From Candidatus Desantisiibacteriota bacterium (lineage in GTDB: Bacteria; UBA9089; CG2-30-40-21), in the NCBI GenBank assembly GCA_016208205.1, contig JACQYP010000143.1, positions 1 to 27,103 of the forward strand: a stretch of 27,103 nucleotides of DNA, written 5' to 3'. Positions 16,546 to 24,892 of the stretch are shown here, in pieces; position 1 is the stretch's first letter; each line of letters opens with the position of its first letter. A model generated the notes under the pieces. The model was not told where the DNA came from. It saw only the letters and a program-made list of their open reading frames with translations, and did not search any database. Made by a program: the position numbers and the translations under genes.

Positions 16546-17997
16546 TCAATGCTTTCCTTCTTCTGTACCCGTATGTACTGATTTCTCAGGTGATGATGGC
16601 AATGGTGATGGGTGCTGTACCGGTGCTTCATCCATAAATCTTACCTCTGATTGTGGTTGAGGCTTGACCGTATGTGTCTCTGCTGATTTTGCAGGTTGTT
16701 TCTTAGCAACAGACTTTTTGACTACCTGATGTTTTTTCTTCTTGATTGGAGTTTTTGGCTTAGGCTGAGCAGCTTTCTTCTTTTCTTCATGCCGATCAAC
16801 AAGATAGTTAATATACTCGCTGCATTCCTCTATTATTTCTGTCTTCTGAACAGATTTTTTCGGCCCTGTGTTATCAACCCGTTTCACAAGATAGGAACAG
16901 ATATAGCCAACCTTACTATCAGGTAATTCTACCTTATAATACCACTTGGTGGCAATATCATCAAGGAGAACCATTTTTGTCTCTGTTGCTATTCGTGCTA
17001 CAGGCTTATAATCATATCCGGGCAGAGCAGGCCAGTCCCAGACAATGGCCGGTTTAATGGAGACAAGCACATTACCTTTTTGAGGCGGCATATCTGACAC
17101 TGATTCAGCAGGCACTCTGTCTTCATCATGCTTGATTGCAGAGGGATGATGCTCTTTTGCAGAAGATGATTGTGAATCAACTGCTATCATCTCATCGCTT
17201 TCATCGCTTATTTGTTGATGATGTCCATCAACAAAACATGCTGCCTCAGAAAAGGATTCATGTCCTTTACTTTTTTCTTCAATAAATGTTGGCTCAGCCT
17301 GCGTATTCTCTGAAGCAGCCTTTTTCTGCGGCAGTTTTAACTCAGGCTTTTCAGAAAAGACAGCATCCTCATGCTCTACTGGAGCAGGATTTTTCAGAGA
17401 CTGGCTATACATCCGGTATCTATGCCGTATCTCTTCTGCCTCTTTGCCCTGAACATGCTCAATTGCCTTTTCAGCCTCTTCATAGTTTCCCCGTTCATAA
17501 TAAAATCTGCTTAAGGCTTCAACAGAATTTATTAATGAGGTATATTTGTTTTTCAATTCCTGAGACTCAACATAATTTATAACCGTATCAAGCACCTCTA
17601 TGGCTTTCTGACGATTAATTTCAGGGAGAGAAGTACCCTCTAAATTATTCATAAAAACATCACCAAAGTATATCTTTGCCAGATAATACTTTGATAGAGG
17701 GGATGGTGACTCTATAAAACAAAAGATAGCCTGTTCATAGTTGTAATTACCAAAGGCATTAACACCCCTTTTCCATGACTCATCCCTTGGTGGCGGCATG
17801 GAGACAGGGGCAGCACCCATATCAGAGCCTACAGGTAATGCCTTTGACTCTTCTGCGACCTTTTCAGATTCAACAATCTGGGGTTCAGAGACAATATCTC
17901 CGGCAGCTGTCGTTGCCCCATGCTCTTCAGCATGAACAGCAACTACACCCACTATCAAAAAAATGTTCATTACCATACAAAATAATAGCTTTTTCAT
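16546..17997 (-). CDS. Exported TPR-like / SH3-like protein of unknown function
   Basis: A 483-aa protein with a clear signal peptide (MKKLLFCMVMNIFLIVGVVA, cleaved after HAE or nearby). Helical TPR-like repeats span about 75-205 (NAFGNYNYEQAIFCFIES; LSRFYYERGNYEEAEKAIEHV). A low-complexity acidic segment follows. A bacterial SH3-like domain lies at about 307-375 (KPVARIATETKMVLLDD, TKWYYKVELPDSKVGYI), of the kind that binds cell wall. The C-terminus is Lys/Pro rich (KKKKHQVVKKSVAKKQ). AGGAGG lies 9 nt before the ATG. It may tether an envelope complex to peptidoglycan, possibly with the SLH protein encoded just upstream. The function is not known. Confidence 0.72.
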   Translation of the reverse strand: MKKLLFCMVMNIFLIVGVVAVHAEEHGATTAAGDIVSEPQIVESEKVAEESKALPVGSDMGAAPVSMPPPRDESWKRGVNAFGNYNYEQAIFCFIESPSPLSKYYLAKIYFGDVFMNNLEGTSLPEINRQKAIEVLDTVINYVESQELKNKYTSLINSVEALSRFYYERGNYEEAEKAIEHVQGKEAEEIRHRYRMYSQSLKNPAPVEHEDAVFSEKPELKLPQKKAASENTQAEPTFIEEKSKGHESFSEAACFVDGHHQQISDESDEMIAVDSQSSSAKEHHPSAIKHDEDRVPAESVSDMPPQKGNVLVSIKPAIVWDWPALPGYDYKPVARIATETKMVLLDDIATKWYYKVELPDSKVGYICSYLVKRVDNTGPKKSVQKTEIIEECSEYINYLVDRHEEKKKAAQPKPKTPIKKKKHQVVKKSVAKKQPAKSAETHTVKPQPQSEVRFMDEAPVQHPSPLPSSPEKSVHTGTEEGKH

Positions 17998-18041
17998 AAT
18001 TCTTCCCTCCTAATAATTTGCCGCATGAGTTTAAGCTATAT

Positions 18042-18146
18042 GGAGTGCGAAAGCTTACTTGCTTTCGCTTTTATCTTCACTTAGCTAAAGCGGCAGCAAG
18101 TAAGCTGCCGCATTCCAAAGCGAAAGCAAGTAAGCTTTCGCACTCC
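18042..18146 (+). repeat. 105-bp triple-hairpin element, copy 1
   Basis: Contains three hairpins with the same loop word: GCGAAAGC-TTACTT-GCTTTCGC, GCGGCAGC-AAGTAA-GCTGCCGC and GCGAAAGC-AAGTAA-GCTTTCGC. The first and third are also inverted copies of each other, so the ends GGAGTGCGAAAGC and GCTTTCGCACTCC close the whole element into a cloverleaf. Copy 2 lies at 23996-24100 in the opposite orientation with 2 differences in 105. Confidence 0.92.
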
Positions 18147-18240
18147 ATAACTTATGCCATGTAATTCTCTACAGTTCACTGATCTATTACAAAAAAATAT
18201 ATCCTGTGGTAAATTTCAACTACACAGGTCAAAATAATTC

Positions 18241-20310
18241 TTATTTTTCTATCACATCCGACTCAAGAAACCTTACCCTGCCCTTTTCATCCAATTGGAT
18301 ATAAAATTGTTGTTCCAGAAGGTTGTTTGCCTCAGGCTTACGAAATTGAAAGCCCTCAAGCTTATTTTGTGTCTTTTGTGCCGGGGATAAAAAGTATTTA
18401 TACCCCAATGGGACAAGGATCGGTGACGCCTCCTCACCCATATCATCGGCATCATAGACAAAATTATCTGTATCGATTCGGAAGACATCGGCAGATAGTT
18501 TGGTATCAATCATGGTACATCTTCCTTTCAGATCAAACCATGATTTACATATAATCGGATACCTGTTGGAACGAATCCCGTGCCACGTTCCCCATTCTTC
18601 ATCCGGGGTAATTTCTATGAAACCAGCATAGTTTTTGATAGGCAATTGATCATAGATTTGCCGATTAGGGATAAAGTATGCCCTGATTATCTTACCTTGA
18701 TAGAGCTTGTTTGCCTCTTGAAGGGATACATTGAAAAATTGTTTGCCTGTTTTATACTCACACGGCTCCTTAACAAATGTCATCTCAGCCCTTTCATTAT
18801 GATACAGACCACAGTGAAGGTCACATGCCTTTTCAATGTCAACATCCACATAGTTTATATCTTTGCTGAATCGTTGCGGGTTATTGGAAAATCCAAACAT
18901 GGCCTCCCTCTTTTCCGGAAAGTCTACCTCTTTATACCCTTCATTTGGACTAATTGCCATGGTAGTTTCACGATATATTTTTATCAACGGTCGATATGGA
19001 TTTTTATTATCAAGCAGCACCTCGGTGGTATCACTATTATCCGGCATCATCCAGTAAAATCTTTTGTACCCTCTTGACCTGTCAATATCCTTATCGTCTT
19101 GATAACTGTCATTATCCGGGGCATATATCTTTCCAATCTTTTCTTCTATCTTAGCCTTTTGTGGGCAAAGGAGATAGATGTAGGAGTGGTCAAATATCTT
19201 CAACTCTACAGCAGTACCGTTATCCTTTATTACATTAATAGTATTATTCTCCAGATTATCCTTAGTAATGCTTCCTATCCTGCCAACCAAATCCCATTTA
19301 TCCTGAAATATCCCATATGCTACCTGTTCATCTTCCTGATTGGCAGAAGCAGCAACCTTTCTATTTGTCGGCACAAATTCACCCGCAAAACACTTGCTGA
19401 ATAATAAACATGCCCAATATCTTTTAGCCACGCTGCGAGAATTAATCTTACCCTTTTGAGTAATCCCATAACTATTATTCATGATGTGTTGTGTCAAGAA
19501 GCGATCATCAGATGAGGATTCAAGCAGATATTTTTTAGCTGTGAGGATAAAGCCCGGGTATAGTTCTTTATAGGGACAAGGCTTGCCCTTGTCCGTCTGT
19601 GTTTTTATTTGTGTAAGCTTACGATTCAAGGCAATTGCCTCAGATAGGATGCCATGGATAAATCTTCCATCCTTTTCCCTTGGCCAGAGATCTGCTAATG
19701 AAGCAAGGCTCCTTTGCACAGCAGAAGATTTGTTCCCGTCTAACTCAGGTGGGGCAATAATACCTTCCTGTCCCAATGACTCAGGGTATATGTCATTAAG
19801 AAGCTTTATCAGGGTTACCAGAACCTCACCCCTTGTTACTGTCCCCTCAGGGTTAAACCCCTTATCCATTGACCAGTTCGGAATCAGTTCATTGTTCATA
19901 TAACCATACTTCAGACAGGTTTCCACCCAGCCAAAGTAGGGTGAAACATTAGAATTATCCTTAAGAGAGGCAATCTCCTGCCGATATTGCTGTGCCTCCT
20001 GCTGTTTATTTAAGAGCTTGACAATCATTACCGCTAACTCACCCTTGGTCAGGGATTTATCGCGATCAAAGCTGAGATATGAATCCGGATTAACATCAGG
20101 ATCAAGATTTTTGGTGTATAACCTTTCAATGGCTGGAGGGATAAGTGTCCAATTATCCTTGGTTACAGAATCATGGACATTTACATGCCAAACATTTGCC
20201 GGAGGTGCTGCCTTTGCCGAATGTGCTGCCCCTTCAGCAGTTGCATAGATAAACAAGGCCATTACAAAAAAACACGCTGTTTTTCCAATCCATAAGATTT
20301 TTTTCTGCAT
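18241..20310 (-). CDS. S-layer-homology (SLH) domain protein
   Basis: A 689-aa exported protein. Signal peptide about 1-30 (hydrophobic ACFFVMALFIYATA). Two SLH-like modules follow: one around 55-90 (FDRDKSLTKGELAVMIVKLLN) and one around 120-175 (YFGWVETCLKYGYMNN, GFNPEGTVTRGEVLVTLIKLL). Such modules bind secondary cell-wall polymers or envelope glycans. The remaining 500 residues (many Tyr/Asp/Lys) are not recognised. AAAGGAG lies 10 nt before the ATG. The gene has a consensus sigma70-type promoter at 20385-20413 and a roughly 68-nt leader that contains a CAGGAGT repeat. A strong promoter fits an abundant surface protein. Confidence 0.78.
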   Translation of the reverse strand: MQKKILWIGKTACFFVMALFIYATAEGAAHSAKAAPPANVWHVNVHDSVTKDNWTLIPPAIERLYTKNLDPDVNPDSYLSFDRDKSLTKGELAVMIVKLLNKQQEAQQYRQEIASLKDNSNVSPYFGWVETCLKYGYMNNELIPNWSMDKGFNPEGTVTRGEVLVTLIKLLNDIYPESLGQEGIIAPPELDGNKSSAVQRSLASLADLWPREKDGRFIHGILSEAIALNRKLTQIKTQTDKGKPCPYKELYPGFILTAKKYLLESSSDDRFLTQHIMNNSYGITQKGKINSRSVAKRYWACLLFSKCFAGEFVPTNRKVAASANQEDEQVAYGIFQDKWDLVGRIGSITKDNLENNTINVIKDNGTAVELKIFDHSYIYLLCPQKAKIEEKIGKIYAPDNDSYQDDKDIDRSRGYKRFYWMMPDNSDTTEVLLDNKNPYRPLIKIYRETTMAISPNEGYKEVDFPEKREAMFGFSNNPQRFSKDINYVDVDIEKACDLHCGLYHNERAEMTFVKEPCEYKTGKQFFNVSLQEANKLYQGKIIRAYFIPNRQIYDQLPIKNYAGFIEITPDEEWGTWHGIRSNRYPIICKSWFDLKGRCTMIDTKLSADVFRIDTDNFVYDADDMGEEASPILVPLGYKYFLSPAQKTQNKLEGFQFRKPEANNLLEQQFYIQLDEKGRVRFLESDVIEK

Positions 20311-20384
20311 GGGATTATGTCTCCTTTTCAGAATACAGGAGTCAGGAGTCAGAATGTAACACCTGCATTTATTCTGTATTTTGT

Positions 20385-20413
20385 ATTATAATATGCAATC
20401 ATAATATTGTCAA
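20385..20413 (-). promoter_or_regulatory. Consensus promoter of the SLH gene
   Basis: On the - strand: TTGACA (20413-20408), 17-nt spacer, TATAAT (20390-20385), an exact match to the sigma70 consensus. Predicted +1 near 20378. It lies back to back with a + strand promoter at 20424-20452. Confidence 0.85.
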
Positions 20414-20423
20414 GAAGTTTTAC

Positions 20424-20452
20424 TTGATTTTTACCCTATTTCATGCTACTAT
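20424..20452 (+). promoter_or_regulatory. Promoter of the radical SAM gene
   Basis: TTGATT (20424-20429), 17-nt spacer, TACTAT (20447-20452). Predicted +1 near 20459, just before a GGGCGGGTT hairpin. Only 10 nt separate its -35 from the -35 of the divergent SLH promoter. Confidence 0.55.
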
Positions 20453-20467
20453 GTTTATTAGGAAGAT

Positions 20468-20494
20468 GGGCGGGTTTGGAACCCGCCCCTACAT
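20468..20494 (+). repeat. GGGCGGGTT hairpin in the radical SAM gene leader
   Basis: GGGCGGGTT (20468-20476) pairs with AACCCGCCC (20480-20488) around TGG, followed by CTACAT. It is a copy of the dispersed word at 14081-14106. It sits 17 nt before the AAAGGAG of the radical SAM gene and would be transcribed as a very stable leader hairpin. Confidence 0.88.
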
Positions 20495-20514
20495 TTACAA
20501 TAAAGGAGCTTCAT

Positions 20515-21654
20515 ATGATTGGTTTCACCAAACTTCTCTGCGGAACAGCTACGATTGCAGAGGTTTTGAGAGGGAGTACCTCGGAAAAACTACTGCAATT
20601 TTCTCAGGCAAGCCCAATAGTTGTCTGGAATGCTACCCATAAATGTAATCTACGGTGTAAGCATTGCTACATAGGGGCAGGGGATAAGACTATGAAGTCA
20701 GAGCTTACCACAGAAGAGGGGAAGGAAATTATCTCTGATCTATCCGGGATGAATGTCCCTGTTTTGCTTTTTTCCGGGGGTGAACCGCTTATGCGGGAGG
20801 ATGTCTTTGAATTAGGTGAATACGCAGGCTCAAAAGGGATACGGACAGTGCTTTCATCTAACGGAACATTGATCACCAAAAACATAGCCTCCAAAATAAA
20901 GGAAACAGGGTTCCAATATGTTGGAATAAGCATCGATGGTCTACCTTCAACCCATAACAGATTCAGAAATGCCGACAACGCCTTTGAGATGGCAATGGAA
21001 GGGATAAAAAACCTGAAAGAGGCAAAGGTAAAGGTTGGCGTAAGGTTTACCGTTAATAGGTACAATTACCATGAATTCAGGGATGTTTTAAGGCTTGTTG
21101 TTGATTCCGGCATTCCAAGGTTCTGTATGTATCATCTTGTCTACTCTGGTCGGGGAAAAGAAATGACAAATGATGATATTACCAATAAGGAACGTATAGA
21201 TGTATTTAACATCCTTGAGGAATTCACCCTGGAGCTTTTTCAGAAGGGTGTCGAGCTTGAAATATTGACCACAGATAACCATGCTGACGGCATCTTGATT
21301 CATCGTTACATTGAGGAAAATATGCCGCAAAGGGCTGATGAGGTAATGGAATTGCTCAAGATGCATGGCGGTTGCTCTGCAGGCACCAAAATGGCTAATA
21401 TTGGTCCAACAGGAAATGTTTATCCCTGCCAGTTCTGGACAAATAAGGTACTCGGAAATGTCCGGGAAAAAAAATTCAGCCAAATATGGGATGATACGGA
21501 AAATAAATTCTTAGTCAGTCTCAGAAATAAAGGGACTTATCTGAAAGGCAAATGTGGCAAGTGTACATACAAGGATGTATGCGGTGGGTGCCGGGTAAGG
21601 GCAGAGACAGTACATGGGGATATGTGGCAGGAAGATCCGTGCTGTTATATTTGA
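20515..21654 (+). CDS. Radical SAM/SPASM protein, NirJ/AhbC-like
   Basis: A 379-aa radical SAM enzyme. The cluster motif is Cys44-x3-Cys48-x2-Cys51 in VVWNATHKCNLRCKHC; LLFSGGEPL is the SAM-binding segment. The C-terminal SPASM region has GGCSAG, GNVYPCQFW, GKCGKCTYKDVCGGC and DPCCYI, enough Cys for one or two extra FeS clusters. The N-terminal GFTKLLCGTATIAEVLR, FCMYHLVYSGRGKE and ILTTDNHADG segments recall NirJ and AhbC, which trim side chains of didecarboxysiroheme in heme d1 and alternative heme synthesis. No other heme gene is in view, so that role is inferred. AAAGGAG precedes the ATG at 20515; a longer start at 20443 would translate a repeat. Confidence 0.85.
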   Translation: MIGFTKLLCGTATIAEVLRGSTSEKLLQFSQASPIVVWNATHKCNLRCKHCYIGAGDKTMKSELTTEEGKEIISDLSGMNVPVLLFSGGEPLMREDVFELGEYAGSKGIRTVLSSNGTLITKNIASKIKETGFQYVGISIDGLPSTHNRFRNADNAFEMAMEGIKNLKEAKVKVGVRFTVNRYNYHEFRDVLRLVVDSGIPRFCMYHLVYSGRGKEMTNDDITNKERIDVFNILEEFTLELFQKGVELEILTTDNHADGILIHRYIEENMPQRADEVMELLKMHGGCSAGTKMANIGPTGNVYPCQFWTNKVLGNVREKKFSQIWDDTENKFLVSLRNKGTYLKGKCGKCTYKDVCGGCRVRAETVHGDMWQEDPCCYI

Positions 21655-21677
21655 AAAAGATAATTAGGGTATAAATT

Positions 21678-22508
21678 ATGGAAACAACTAAAATTGCTTT
21701 ATTCAAAAAGAAAAAAATTAGAAAAATCTTGTTTAATAATGAGTGGTGGTTTTCGGTGATTGATGTCATTGAGGCTTTGACAGATAGTACTCAACCCAGC
21801 AAATATTGGACAGCAATGAAAGCTCGAGTAGGTAGCGAAGATGGATTTCAGTTATCTACAATTTGTAGACAACTGAAATTAGAATCATCTGATGGCAAGA
21901 AATATGTAACCGATTGTGCTGACACGGAAGGTATTTTCCGTATTATCCAATCCATCCCTTCACCCAAAGCCGAACCTTTTAAGCGCTGGTTAGCAAAAGT
22001 AGGTTATGAACGGGTACAAGAAATAGAGAATCCAGAGTTAGCAACCAAAAGAACGAGAATACTTTATAAGCTCAAAGGATACCCCGATGATTGGATTGAA
22101 AAACGAATGCGCGGAATTGCCATTCGTGAAGAACTGACAGATGAATGGCAAAAACGAGGGGCACAGGAACAAAAAGACTATGAGATTTTAACAGCAGAAA
22201 TATCCAAAGCAACTTTTGGCATTACTCCAAGCGAATATAAGAAAGTCAAAGGATTGGAGCGGGAAAATCTGCGTGATCATATGGATGACTTTGAATTGAT
22301 CTTTACGATGTTAGGCGAACGCTCCACCACTGAAATTCATAGAACCGAAGACTCCAAAGGTGTGCCTAAGCTAAGAAATGATGCCAAAAGAGGTGGTAAG
22401 ATTGCTGGTATTGCCAAAGAACAATTAGAAAAAGAAATTGGCAAACCCGTTGTTTCCAAAGAAAACTATTTGCCAAAGAATGGACAAAAGAAATCTTTAA
22501 AGGAGTAA
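21678..22508 (+). CDS. BRO-N / DinD-like protein
   Basis: A 276-aa protein. The N-terminal 110 residues match the BRO-N/antirepressor fold seen in phage and viral proteins (WWFSVIDVIEALTD, TEGIFRIIQSIPSPKAEPFKRWLAKVGYERVQE). The C-terminal half (YKKVKGLERENLRDHMDDFELIFTMLGE, then RGGKIAGIAKEQLEKEIGKPV) recalls the second half of DinD, an SOS-induced protein. It probably binds DNA. It starts 23 nt after the radical SAM stop, with only a weak AGGGT as ribosome site, so it may be read from the same transcript. No phage genes are nearby; such genes are often host-resident remnants of mobile elements. Confidence 0.8.
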   Translation: METTKIALFKKKKIRKILFNNEWWFSVIDVIEALTDSTQPSKYWTAMKARVGSEDGFQLSTICRQLKLESSDGKKYVTDCADTEGIFRIIQSIPSPKAEPFKRWLAKVGYERVQEIENPELATKRTRILYKLKGYPDDWIEKRMRGIAIREELTDEWQKRGAQEQKDYEILTAEISKATFGITPSEYKKVKGLERENLRDHMDDFELIFTMLGERSTTEIHRTEDSKGVPKLRNDAKRGGKIAGIAKEQLEKEIGKPVVSKENYLPKNGQKKSLKE

Positions 22509-22601
22509 ATTAGGGGTATAGTTATAAAACTCCGTGTCTTTTGTGGTTTTCTTATTCTTTCGGACTTTTTGCCGAATCATCAAAATTAGGACAAATCAAC
22601 C

Positions 22602-23978
22602 ATGTTTCATGATACAATTACAGCTATATCTACCCCCATGGGTGAGGGCGGTATCGGGATTGTCAGGTTAAGCGGTTCAATGTCCATGGATATAATCTCC
22701 AAGATATTCAGGGGCAAGACAGATATATTGACTGTAAAATCACACACCATCCATTATGGAAAGATATTCCATCCTGAAACACTACAAACTATTGATACGG
22801 TTCTTGTTTCTATAATGCGAAGCCCCCATACCTATACTTGTGAGAATATTGTTGAGATAAATGCTCATAGCGGCAGTATTGTGCTGCAAGAGATTCTTGA
22901 ATTAACAATTCTTATGGGTGCCAGACTTGCTCAGCCTGGTGAATTCACCAGAAGAGCATTCTTAAATGGCAGAATAGACCTTGCTCAGGCAGAGGCAGTG
23001 ATAGATGTTATTCAAGCAAAAACCGGCATGTCTCTTGCAATAGCCCTGGGTCAGCTTGAGGGCAGCCTTTCCAAAGAAATTCGGGGTATACATGCAAGCA
23101 TTCTAAGCCTGCTTGCTCATATTGAGGCATCCCTTGACTTTTCTGAAGAAGAGCTGGAGATAATGGAAGATACGGCTATACACAAAGGGCTTTTATCGGT
23201 AGAGGCACAATTATCTTCATTGATAGAGTCTGCGCTGTATGGAAAGATATTCAGAGAAGGGGTATCTTGCGTGATTGTCGGCAGACCCAATGTCGGTAAA
23301 TCCAGCCTTCTCAACGCCCTTCTCGGTGAGGCAAGGGCAATTGTTACCCATATTCCAGGCACAACCAGGGATATCATTGAAGAAATAATCGATATTCAGG
23401 GCATTCCTTTAAAGATTATGGACACAGCCGGGCTGCGGGAAACAATTGATATTGTAGAAAAAGAAGGGGTATCAAGGGCATGGAAGGCAATAGAAGGGGC
23501 AAATATTGTCCTGCTGGTGCTGGATGGCTCATGTCTGCTTACGCATGAGGATTTGCTGGTAATAGAAAGGCTGAAGACAAGTGTGTGCGTTGTTGTCTTA
23601 AGCAAATGCGACCTTGTAAATGTTATTGATGAAGCACAAATAAAGCAATTGCTGCCGGACAAGCAGGTAGTTTGCATCTCTGCCGTAACCGGACATGGAT
23701 TGAATGAACTGAGAAATGCAATCAAAAGACTGCTGCTGGATGGACAGGTAAAGGTTGATGAAAGGGTAATGGTAAGTAATGTCAGGCATATAGATGCGTT
23801 GCGAAAATCGCGACTATCTATCCTGCAGGCACAAGACACCCTTAAGGTGAACCCCTCCTTAGAGCTTATTGCCGTAGACTTGCGAGATGCCTTGCTTCAT
23901 CTGGGCATAATCATAGGAGAAACAACCACCGAGGATGTTCTGGATGTTGTATTCTCAAGATTTTGTGTTGGGAAATAG
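22602..23978 (+). CDS. mnmE: tRNA modification GTPase MnmE
   Basis: With MnmG it adds carboxymethylaminomethyl to U34 of certain tRNAs. The 458-aa length is standard. The N-terminal folate-binding domain begins DTITAISTPMGEGGIGIVRLSG, with LAQPGEFTRRAFLNGRIDLAQAEAV near 108-135. The G domain has GRPNVGKSSLLN (227-238), GTTRD and DTAGLR. The NKxD motif is changed to SKCD. The C-terminal hallmark is FCVGK with Cys455. Only a distant AGGA precedes the ATG. MnmG is not in the window. A 105-bp triple hairpin begins 18 nt after the stop and may end transcription. Confidence 0.97.
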   Translation: MFHDTITAISTPMGEGGIGIVRLSGSMSMDIISKIFRGKTDILTVKSHTIHYGKIFHPETLQTIDTVLVSIMRSPHTYTCENIVEINAHSGSIVLQEILELTILMGARLAQPGEFTRRAFLNGRIDLAQAEAVIDVIQAKTGMSLAIALGQLEGSLSKEIRGIHASILSLLAHIEASLDFSEEELEIMEDTAIHKGLLSVEAQLSSLIESALYGKIFREGVSCVIVGRPNVGKSSLLNALLGEARAIVTHIPGTTRDIIEEIIDIQGIPLKIMDTAGLRETIDIVEKEGVSRAWKAIEGANIVLLVLDGSCLLTHEDLLVIERLKTSVCVVVLSKCDLVNVIDEAQIKQLLPDKQVVCISAVTGHGLNELRNAIKRLLLDGQVKVDERVMVSNVRHIDALRKSRLSILQAQDTLKVNPSLELIAVDLRDALLHLGIIIGETTTEDVLDVVFSRFCVGK

Positions 23979-23995
23979 GTAGCTGCTTGAAATAT

Positions 23996-24100
23996 GGAGT
24001 GCGAAAGCTTACTTGCTTTCGCTTTGGAATGCGGTAGCTTACTTGCTGCCACTTTAGCTAAGTGAAGATAAAAGCGAAAGCAAGTAAGCTTTCGCACTCC
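23996..24100 (-). repeat. 105-bp triple-hairpin element, copy 2
   Basis: Reverse complement of the element at 18042-18146 with two differences, both in the middle hairpin (one leaves a G-U pair, the other a mismatch). Stems and loops of the outer hairpins are intact. It sits directly downstream of mnmE. Confidence 0.92.
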
Positions 24101-24187
24101 AAATAGCAAGCGGCTACATAAATCGTTCCTGCCATCTTCTCCCCTAAAGTTAAACCGACAGTATTGCCGATAAGTATTATATAGTAT

Positions 24188-24344
24188 GTAATTACTCAGG
24201 TAGGCTTGTCCCTGTGACTACAGGGATAGACTGTAGGCTTTTAGACTGTAGGTAAGAAGGGATTAGGAAAGGTAAACAGGCTATCGCATAATTCCCTCCT
24301 ACCTAATAGCCTACGGCCTTCAGCCTAAACACCTGAGTAGTTAC
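24188..24344. repeat. 157-bp element with 14-bp inverted ends
   Basis: Ends GTAATTACTCAGGT (24188-24201) and ACCTGAGTAGTTAC (24331-24344) pair with one mismatch. Inside are TCCCTGT/ACAGGGA and an imperfect inverted pair around GTAGGTAAGAAGGGA / TCCCTCCTACC. The layout resembles a miniature inverted-repeat element with no coding capacity. With copy 2 of the 105-bp element it accounts for most of the 425-bp gap 23979-24403, in which no gene was seen. Confidence 0.75.
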
Positions 24345-24403
24345 AATAGCATAAGAAAAACGCTTTTGTATCTTCGGACACCAAAAGAGGAATGTGAAAA
24401 AAA

Positions 24404-24754
24404 TTGAGAAAATGGGATACGGTTTATCTTAATCTGGCCAAGAGTTGTCAGCAGAGAGAGCAATGGGACAGAGCAATTGAATATGCAGAAAAAAATGCTC
24501 AGATTGGCAAAGAAGCAGGGGATATGAAACTCATCCTTCAGAGCAATATTATTATTGGTTTGTCTTATAACAGGCTGGGTGAATATGATCGGGCAATTTC
24601 TTACTATAAACAGGCATTAAATATTATGGATGAGATAGAGGATGACCTCAAAAAAGATGATATCTATCATGTGGTAGGTATGTTGTATGAAAAAAAGGGA
24701 CAAATGGAAGAAGCACAGTATTATTATGAGAGGGGTAAGCTGCATTTGCGGTAA
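24404..24754 (+). CDS. Small TPR-repeat protein, possibly truncated
   Basis: A 116-aa protein made of about three TPR units: WDTVYLNLAKSCQQREQWDRA, then NIIIGLSYNRLGEYDRAISYYKQALNI and IYHVVGMLYEKKGQMEEAQYYYERGK. TPRs mediate protein contacts; the partner is unknown. It has no signal peptide. The only usable start is TTG at 24404, with AGAGG about 10 nt upstream. An ATG twelve nt earlier in the same frame is followed at once by TGA. This suggests a decayed N-terminus, so it may be the surviving tail of a longer TPR protein. Another TPR remnant lies at 26472-26645. Confidence 0.6.
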   Translation: MRKWDTVYLNLAKSCQQREQWDRAIEYAEKNAQIGKEAGDMKLILQSNIIIGLSYNRLGEYDRAISYYKQALNIMDEIEDDLKKDDIYHVVGMLYEKKGQMEEAQYYYERGKLHLR

Positions 24755-24768
24755 GATTGTTCACGGTT

Positions 24769-24848
24769 TACAGTTCACGGTTCAGAGGTTCAAGGGTTAA
24801 GAGAGCAAGCCATCAACCTTGAACCTCTGAATCGTGAGCCCCTGAACC
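24769..24848. repeat. GGTTCAGAGGTTCAAGG-family inverted repeat
   Basis: Left half TTCACGG...GGTTCAGAGGTTCAAGGGTT and right half AACCTTGAACCTCTGAATCG are near-perfect complements. Same word family as 16337-16493. It lies between the small TPR gene and the terminator of the - strand RNA. Confidence 0.75.
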
Positions 24849-24854
24849 AAATAC

Positions 24855-24892
24855 AAAAAAAGCCATGAATGAAAAAAACATTCATGGCTTTT
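24855..24892 (-). terminator. Intrinsic terminator of the small RNA
   Basis: Perfect 14-bp stem AAAAGCCATGAATG / CATTCATGGCTTTT (24858-24871 with 24879-24892), 7-nt loop. On the - strand it runs into seven T (24861-24855). It could also weakly stop + strand transcripts of the small TPR gene. Confidence 0.88.

Noticed and set aside
18042..18146. CRISPR repeats
   Set aside because: The recurring words are hairpin arms in a single element, with no regular spacers and no cas genes.
20443..20514. N-terminal extension of the radical SAM protein
   Set aside because: It would translate the GGGCGGGTT repeat and overlaps the -35/-10 region; AAAGGAG fixes the start at 20515.
21678..22508. Prophage boundary marked by the BRO-N gene
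   Set aside because: No integrase, structural or lysis genes and no attachment repeats are adjacent; housekeeping genes flank it.
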